Of a DNA stretch of 35,457 nucleotides, positions 32,923 to 35,457 are shown piece by piece. The stretch spans positions 1 to 35,457 of the forward strand of contig CAJTGF010000057.1 of assembly GCA_910575585.1 (NCBI GenBank), in the 5' to 3' direction. Below the pieces are notes generated by a model. The model made no database searches. It saw nothing but the letters and a program-made list of their open reading frames with translations, and was not told the DNA's origin. The stretch is from Clostridiaceae bacterium (GTDB lineage Bacteria; Bacillota; Clostridia; Lachnospirales; Lachnospiraceae). The position numbers were made by a program, and so were the translations under genes. How positions within the stretch are numbered: position 1 is the first letter of the stretch; each line of letters starts with the position of its first letter.

Positions 32923-32934
32923 TGAACTTGTTCA
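32923..32934. promoter_or_regulatory. TetR operator (downstream copy at the start site)
   Basis: The site reads TGAAC-TT-GTTCA, extended by one more pair to ATGAAC/GTTCAT (32922-32935). It covers the expected transcription start, so a bound repressor would block initiation. Its centre is 53 bp from the upstream copy, about five helical turns. Confidence 0.75.
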
Positions 32935-32943
32935 TAATAAACA

Positions 32944-33106
32944 ATGTACTCTCGGAGTCTCTTTGTGCCTGATTTTGTGAGATGATTTTTTGTCAGATGT
33001 GCATAAATTTATGAGGCGTACGCGGAACGTACGTTGATTAAATTTATGTGCATATGACGGAAAATCATCCACAAAGGCAGGTGCAAGAGAGATTCCAAGA
33101 GTACAT
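32944..33106 (+). repeat. 163-nt imperfect palindrome in the tetR leader
   Basis: The arms run from ATGTACTC at 32944 inward to CGTACG at 33017-33022, and from GAGTACAT ending at 33106 inward to CGTACG at 33028-33033, with a CGGAA loop (33023-33027). The arms pair along nearly their whole length, with two single-nt bulges, three mismatches and a 3-nt internal loop. Ten further differences are all G.U wobbles when read on the plus-strand RNA. The element lies wholly in the leader; the RBS follows it at 33113-33120. It is flanked by AACA on both sides (32940-32943 and 33107-33110), which could be a target-site duplication. There is no gene in 32842-33127 apart from these elements. Confidence 0.8.
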
Positions 33107-33127
33107 AACAAAAGAGGGGAGGTATTT

Positions 33128-33676
33128 ATGAGAAAAAAGGATGATACCCTCCGCGGCACACTGCTGGATCTGTCTCGTGAGATTGCGGACACAGAGGGCA
33201 TCGACGCTGTTAACATCCGCTCCATCGCCAAACGGGCCGGGGTGGCCACAGGCACTGTATATAACTACTTTTCTAATAAGGATGAGATCCTTCTTGCCCT
33301 GACGGAGGAATACTGGAAGCAGACTTTTATAGATATGAGAAGCGCCGTCACTGCCGACTCTTTTTGCGGGCAGCTTCAGGAAATCTTTTCTTTTCTGAAA
33401 AGCAGGATAGACCAGTCAGCGGGAAAGCTGATGAACAGCCTTGGCAATGTGGAGACGGTCGGTCAGGCCCGCATGGCGTCTATGCAGGAGGCGCTGGAGA
33501 CAGCTTTCGTACAATGCATGGATCAGGATCCCAAGATTCGAAAGGACGTGTGGAGCGAGACATTTACCAAAGAACAATTCTCGCGGTTTATCATGATGAA
33601 TTTGATGGTACTGCTGAAGATGAAAGCAACGGATATTGATTTTTTTCTTACGATCATCCGGCGCGCCATCTATTAA
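33128..33676 (+). CDS. TetR/AcrR family transcriptional regulator
   Basis: This 182-residue repressor has the N-terminal TetR helix-turn-helix: AVNIRSIAKRAGVATGTVYNYFSNKDEIL (residues about 26-55) is an excellent match. The ligand-binding domain is unrecognisable as to inducer. GAGGGGAGG precedes the ATG. It heads an operon with two membrane protein genes. The two TGAACnnGTTCA palindromes around its promoter make autoregulation likely, and the membrane proteins are the probable targets. Confidence 0.93.
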   Translation: MRKKDDTLRGTLLDLSREIADTEGIDAVNIRSIAKRAGVATGTVYNYFSNKDEILLALTEEYWKQTFIDMRSAVTADSFCGQLQEIFSFLKSRIDQSAGKLMNSLGNVETVGQARMASMQEALETAFVQCMDQDPKIRKDVWSETFTKEQFSRFIMMNLMVLLKMKATDIDFFLTIIRRAIY

Positions 33677-33699
33677 TTTTTAAAGAAGGAGATTTATTT

Positions 33700-34368
33700 A
33701 TGGCCCAGGCTATTGGAGAAACGATTTTTGACATCTTGTATCTTGGTTTTTCGCTTATTGCAGGGCTTACGATGCTTACAAAGGGAAAAAGCCCCCTGGT
33801 AAAAAAAACCGGACTTATGGCGGCTTTGCTTGGGGCGGGAGATTCGTTCCATCTTGTTCCCCGCTCTTACGCCCTGTGGACCTTGGGACTGGAGGCCAAT
33901 GCCGCCGCCCTGGGTATTGGAAAATTTATCACTTCCATTACCATGACCGTTTTTTATGTAATCCTTTATTATGTGTGGCGGGAATATTTTCAGATCAAAG
34001 GACAGAAAGGGCTTACCCAGGCCATGTGGATCCTGGCTGCGCTGCGCATCGGATTCTGCCTGCTTCCCCAAAATCAGTGGCTTTCCTACCGTCAGCCCCT
34101 TTTGTTCGGGATCCTGCGCAACATACCATTTGCCGCTATCGGGATTATCATTATTGTTATTTTTGCGGAGCAGGTGCGAAAAACCAATGACCGCATCTTT
34201 CGCTTTATGCCCCTGGCGGTTGCCCTTTCATTCGGATTTTACCTTCCTGTCGTGCTGTTTAGCGGGACATTCCCCATTGTAGGTGCTCTTATGATCCCTA
34301 AAACAATGGCTTATGTCTGGATCGTGTTGATGGGATGGAAGCTTTATAAAAAGGAGGCGTTAAGATAA
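33700..34368 (+). CDS. multi-pass membrane protein of unknown function
   Basis: This is a 222-residue hydrophobic protein with about six or seven transmembrane helices (for example FDILYLGFSLIAGLTML, SITMTVFYVILYYVW, FAAIGIIIIVIFAEQ, FMPLAVALSFGFYLPVVLF). I do not recognise the family. A conserved-looking DSFHLVPR near residue 48 lies after the first helix pair. AAGGAG precedes the ATG, and its stop overlaps the next ATG (TAATG). Coupling to a DUF2871-type protein and a TetR suggests a two-component membrane complex, possibly for export or respiration; this is inference only. Confidence 0.7.
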   Translation: MAQAIGETIFDILYLGFSLIAGLTMLTKGKSPLVKKTGLMAALLGAGDSFHLVPRSYALWTLGLEANAAALGIGKFITSITMTVFYVILYYVWREYFQIKGQKGLTQAMWILAALRIGFCLLPQNQWLSYRQPLLFGILRNIPFAAIGIIIIVIFAEQVRKTNDRIFRFMPLAVALSFGFYLPVVLFSGTFPIVGALMIPKTMAYVWIVLMGWKLYKKEALR

Positions 34369-34778
34369 TGAGTAAACGTTACGCAAATCTGGCTTTGGTC
34401 TATGCCATCGCCGCAATGGTGTTTGGGGTATTTTACAGGGAATACACAAAGTTCAGCCATTTTTCCGGAAAGACAAACCTTTCGGTCATGCACACCCACT
34501 ATTTTCTGCTGGGAATGTTTTTCTTCCTTATGCTGATGGTGATTGAGAAAGTCTTCGCTTTCTCTGATAAAAGTGTGGGAAAGACGGTTTTTGTCTACCA
34601 GGTGGGACTGAATATTACGGGGATCGGCTTCCTTATCCGGGGACTGACCCAGGTGTGGGGGACACAGCTGAGCCGGGGAATGGATGCCTCTATATCCGGA
34701 ATTGCCGGGATTGGACATATTCTGACCGGTGTGTCTATGGCTCTGATCCTGCTAAAGATCAAAAAACAGGCAGAGTAG
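34368..34778 (+). CDS. DUF2871 family membrane protein
   Basis: This is a 136-residue protein with four predicted transmembrane helices. The sequence VFGVFYREYTKF, the motif MHTHYFLLGMFFFL (His42 and His44) and GIGHILTGVSMALIL match what I remember of the DUF2871 family in Firmicutes. The intramembrane histidines could bind metal or haem, as in related four-helix proteins, but this is unproven. Its start codon overlaps the stop of the upstream membrane protein gene, so both are translated together. Its function is unknown. Confidence 0.78.
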   Translation: MSKRYANLALVYAIAAMVFGVFYREYTKFSHFSGKTNLSVMHTHYFLLGMFFFLMLMVIEKVFAFSDKSVGKTVFVYQVGLNITGIGFLIRGLTQVWGTQLSRGMDASISGIAGIGHILTGVSMALILLKIKKQAE

Positions 34779-34806
34779 CAACGCAATATCAGAATCAATG
34801 CGGTCT

Positions 34807-35337
34807 TCAGCTATTTAGCTCCCGATACATCTGAGGGGTCATTTTATAAGTCTTCTCAAATTTTTTATAAAAGAATCCCAGATTGTCATATCCAATCCGG
34901 TCAGCAACCTCATAAACCGGCATATTTGTATTAGTCAGGTAGAAACACGCTTGGTACATTCTCTGTGCGATGACCAGTTCTTTAAACGGTTGTCCCGTGT
35001 TTTTCTTTATGTATGCACTGAGATAGTTGGGATGGAAACCAAAATAATCCGCTGCGCTTTTCAGCGTCACACTCAGACAGTTTTTTTCTATGTATGCCAG
35101 AATTTCCATAATCTGCCTCATATCTTTCGGCCCGGAATAAATCTGCTGGTCCTTGTACTGGCGCATGATTTCACAAAAAAGCAGTATCATATAAGCATCA
35201 ATCATCTTCTCACTGCAGATCGCAGGTTCATAATATTCACATAAGATGTGCTGTACGATGGAATGGATTTCATTCTGTTCCTGTTTTTTGAACAGCAGAT
35301 ACTGGTTATGGGAAGCATTTATGGACAGGGTATTAAC
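34807..35337 (-). pseudogene. AraC family regulator, 5'-truncated
   Basis: The C-terminal AraC/XylS DNA-binding domain is complete: IEKNCLSVTLKSAADYFGFH with the second helix-turn-helix VADRIGYDNLGFFYKKFEKT and the ending PQMYRELN. A first usable ATG is at 35205 (132 residues, as a possible shortened protein). The reading frame stays open and regulator-like upstream to 35337 (a helical linker) and then meets a stop at 35338-35340, with no ATG, GTG or TTG in between. The N-terminal sensing domain is therefore missing from the window, most simply because of an insertion or deletion at about 35338. It converges on the tetR operon. Confidence 0.65.
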
Positions 35338-35457
35338 TCAAACTTCGCACTTTAATAAGTGCCTATGCATCTTGAAAATACAATAAAAACTGGCAATTAA
35401 ATAGCATGAAACCGTCTGGTTTGGTATAATTGAGTTGTCGAAAAACAATTAAAACCG
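35338..35457 (+). mobile_element. possible edge of an insertion sequence (partial)
   Basis: From the break in the AraC frame onward the sequence changes to A/T-rich non-coding DNA. It holds a perfect hairpin GCACTT-TAAT-AAGTGC (35347-35362) and an outward extended -10 promoter (TGGTATAAT, hexamer at 35425-35430) reading toward the window edge. This is the layout of an IS end before its transposase gene. The family is not identifiable from this fragment and no transposase is visible in the window. Confidence 0.35.

Overview
The window looks like chromosomal DNA of a spore-forming Lachnospiraceae bacterium (Clostridium cluster XIVa). The partial 16S rRNA at the left edge has the style of that group. 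Sporulation-type genes (spmB, a GerMN lipoprotein) and the gene order tadA - SRP RNA - dnaX - ybaB - recR, followed by an rRNA operon, point to Firmicutes. I cannot name a genus with confidence.

Layout. 1-804: the 5' end of a 16S gene on the minus strand, with a long leader and two strong tandem promoters. 805-12776, all minus: CvpA-type membrane protein, HAD phosphatase, a 1140-residue TPR protein with a Gly/Tyr-rich disordered middle, recR, ybaB, dnaX, an atypical pfkA, the large SRP RNA, tadA, and a DUF6128-type protein with a Gln/Pro-rich middle. 12887-13618: nagB on plus. 13681-18119, minus: a metG - traX-like - tatD - rsmA operon. 18287-20140: a DUF885-type zinc lipoprotein on plus. 20191-21982, minus: FabT-like MarR regulator, GerMN lipoprotein and spmB. 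22118-24027, plus: an ArsC/Spx-type protein translationally coupled to a siroheme nitrite/sulfite reductase-like protein. 24113-27688, minus: alpha/beta hydrolase - membrane-anchored MurF - Ddl, a peptidoglycan precursor operon.

27919-32805 is the most defence-like part. A minus-strand SF2 helicase diverges from a plus-strand operon of one unrecognised protein and two tandem P-loop ATPases that look like the BREX BrxC/BrxD (DUF2791) type. No methylase, PglZ, nuclease or TerB partner is visible, so this is either a minimal relative of BREX/Shango-type systems or an undescribed one.

32844-34778 is a TetR-regulated operon (TetR, a multi-pass membrane protein, a DUF2871-type protein). Its promoter is consensus-like and bracketed by two matching operator palindromes. 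Its leader contains a 163-nt imperfect palindrome whose arm differences are mostly G.U compatible on the plus transcript, which suggests a selected RNA hairpin or a decayed MITE. The right edge (34807-35457) holds an AraC-type regulator that has lost its N-terminal part, next to sequence that looks like the edge of a mobile element.

Functions were assigned by reading motifs and from memory of families; no database search was run.
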